From Candidatus Methanoperedens sp. (GTDB taxonomy: Archaea > Halobacteriota > Methanosarcinia > Methanosarcinales > Methanoperedenaceae), in contig JAPZAS010000029.1 in assembly GCA_027460525.1 (NCBI GenBank), positions 1 through 64,000 on the forward strand: a DNA stretch of 64,000 bases, in the 5' to 3' direction. The notes below the pieces were generated by a model. It searched no databases and was not told the DNA's origin. It saw nothing but the letters and a program-made list of their open reading frames with translations. The stretch's first letter is position 1; each line of letters opens with the position of its first letter. The position numbers were made by a program, and so were the translations under genes. Positions 62,715 through 64,000 of the stretch are shown here, piece by piece.

Positions 62715-63365
62715 TTATTGCCTTTCAACATGAACAACCATCCCTGGTCCGTAGTTATAATACTCTATTTTTTTAATATCTGTTTTGAAATTATCTAATA
62801 GAGATTGCAGCTTTTTTTTAGTATAATAATAGCACTTTATTTTTCTATAATAAAGCAGGATCTCTCTAAGTGGGGTCTGGAGTGAATATAATGAAGGGAC
62901 ACTAAATATGATTTTGCCGCCATTATTTGTAGAGTTAAACATGTTAGTTAATATTGGCTTAGGGTCTTTGAAATATTCAAATACGCCTAATGCTATACAA
63001 ACATCAAAACCTTTTGGCAAACCTTGTGTGATATCACCAACCTTTAACTCTGCTTTAACATTATTCCTATCACAAAAATCTTTAGCAATTTTTATCATTT
63101 CTTTCGAAATATCTATTCCCGAAACTTCAGCTCCATTTTTTGAGCATTCAACGACAAGCTTTCCTGAACCGCAACCGATATCCAGAATTCGCTTCCCTGA
63201 AATTGGAGTGGATAACTCTAAGGAAATTTTTAATCTTTTTATCAAACCAGGGCGTCTAAGCCAAGTATTTATTATACTATCAAAAACGCCTTCTGGTTTT
63301 TCGTAATATGAATCAAAATCCAATGCGAGATTTTCAAAATATTCCTCTACTCTCGTATTATTCAT
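62715..63365 (-). CDS. Class I SAM-dependent methyltransferase
   Basis: About 216 residues from the ATG at 63365 (MNNTRVEEYFENLALDFDSY). The SAM site is ILDIGCGSGKLVVECSKNG with SGIDISKEMIKIA after it, then ALGVFEYFKDPK. A later start than the open frame is preferred because it overlaps the upstream stop by only eight bases. It probably acts on a sugar or lipid precursor. Confidence 0.88.
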   Translation of the reverse strand: MNNTRVEEYFENLALDFDSYYEKPEGVFDSIINTWLRRPGLIKRLKISLELSTPISGKRILDIGCGSGKLVVECSKNGAEVSGIDISKEMIKIAKDFCDRNNVKAELKVGDITQGLPKGFDVCIALGVFEYFKDPKPILTNMFNSTNNGGKIIFSVPSLYSLQTPLREILLYYRKIKCYYYTKKKLQSLLDNFKTDIKKIEYYNYGPGMVVHVERQ

Positions 63366-64000
63366 GCAAAATTTCCTCCCGTATCGAAGCAAATCTGAAC
63401 TCTTTTAATAATTTCTTAAACTTCTTTTCTGTAGAAGATAATTTATAATAATGGTACCATTTAAGACTATTTACCCTCGGTTGATCAGAATCCAATTCCC
63501 ATGGATGTATATAAAAAATTACATATCGATTTTCTTTGTTAATCCTATTTATGGCGTACTTAATAAACCAATAAGGAAATAATCTCAGATAAAAACCTCC
63601 TGCTATTGGTATATTTTTATGCACAAATGGAAGTCTATAAACTGAAAGTGGAATCTCTAAAAATTCCTCAACCGGATCAGCTTCCTTCTTTATGTTTGCC
63701 GATGAGATATGATATGGTGATAAAGGGGCATCTGGTACGCCATATAGATGGGTTTTTATTGGGAATACGCTCGAATCATATTTCAACCCATTCCTCTTTA
63801 GTACATCTATTGCCCATGCAGTTTCTTCCATAACAGTAAATTGGCAAGCCCGATATCCCATTACTTTATCCCCAGTTATCTTTTCCAATATTCTAACGGA
63901 TTTTATCAAATCCTCTTCAAATTCAGATTGTGTTTGCTGTGTAATCGGAGTATGGCTATATCCATGTGTGGCTATTTCATGATTTTCTTCTCTGATCCTC
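63358..64000 (-). CDS. Polysaccharide deacetylase family protein (partial, runs off window)
   Basis: The gene enters from beyond the right edge of the window, so its N-terminus is missing. The visible part begins with REENHEIATHGYSHTPI, carrying the His-x3-His zinc ligands of NodB-type deacetylases. It continues with MGYRACQFTVMEETAWAID and ends in FYIHPWELDSDQPR. It would remove N-acetyl groups from an amino sugar polymer or precursor. About 210 residues are seen. Confidence 0.88.
   Translation of the reverse strand, partial: RIREENHEIATHGYSHTPITQQTQSEFEEDLIKSVRILEKITGDKVMGYRACQFTVMEETAWAIDVLKRNGLKYDSSVFPIKTHLYGVPDAPLSPYHISSANIKKEADPVEEFLEIPLSVYRLPFVHKNIPIAGGFYLRLFPYWFIKYAINRINKENRYVIFYIHPWELDSDQPRVNSLKWYHYYKLSSTEKKFKKLLKEFRFASIREEILHE

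Noticed and set aside
1-64000. tRNA, rRNA or CRISPR arrays
   Set aside because: I looked for T-loop motifs, conserved rRNA cores and regularly spaced repeats by eye and found none. The only tandem repeats are protein-coding.

Overview
The window is archaeal and most likely from a Methanosarcinales-related lineage, probably an anaerobic methanotroph of the Methanoperedens type; that placement is inference. It rests on archaeal stalk ribosomal proteins (L1, P0/L10, P1/L12), the F420 gene cofE, an archaeal HMG-CoA synthase/thiolase/DUF35 operon, a Methanosarcina-type S-layer domain remnant, TATA-box promoters with near-leaderless starts, and an FrhB-like subunit next to a multihaem cytochrome. 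No tRNA, rRNA or CRISPR array was seen.

Region 1 (1-3.5 kb): a P-loop protein of unknown role and a secreted beta-helix protein carrying a blue-copper domain. Region 2 (3.6-9.8 kb): an AT-rich island lying between two near-identical copies of the 3' end of a site-2-protease gene. It holds a decayed S-layer fragment, an ABC exporter, and an unlisted 39-residue Cys-rich peptide gene (9425-9544, minus strand) with a near-perfect ribosome binding site. The peptide is followed by two PqqD-radical SAM-SPASM enzymes and a TraB-family protein. I read this as a RiPP (ribosomally made, modified peptide) cluster, and it is the best candidate here for an undescribed system.

Region 3 (9.8-29 kb): housekeeping genes. 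These are the mevalonate-entry operon with its XRE regulator, an aconitase-family dehydratase, a Cys-tailed Lrp regulator divergent from a ferredoxin, the L1-L10-L12 operon, cofE, a K+-independent-type proton pyrophosphatase, a biotin-synthase-like radical SAM protein, an HTH-RDD membrane regulator, and a redox module (membrane protein, ferredoxin, FrhB-like, pentahaem cytochrome). Region 4 (29-39.7 kb): a KaiC-like ATPase whose 3' end is repeated 1.36 kb downstream, bracketing a VapBC pair and a dead glycosyltransferase fragment. Then come a giant secreted cohesin-dockerin protein with Thr/Pro repeats, a 49-residue Cys-pair protein, and a membrane hydrolase-like protein.

Region 5 (39.5-64 kb): an AT-rich surface-polysaccharide cluster, nearly all on the minus strand. 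It contains a flippase, two DegT aminotransferases, nucleotide-sugar enzymes, several glycosyltransferases including an Alg13/Alg14-like pair, methyltransferases, a B12-radical SAM enzyme, two HPr-kinase-like paralogues plus a stub of a third, and a partial polysaccharide deacetylase. It is bordered and interrupted by gene remnants (wecC-like and wecB-like 3' ends, glycosyltransferase pieces) and by a deleted IS3-family element, all signs of repeated recombination at a variable surface locus.
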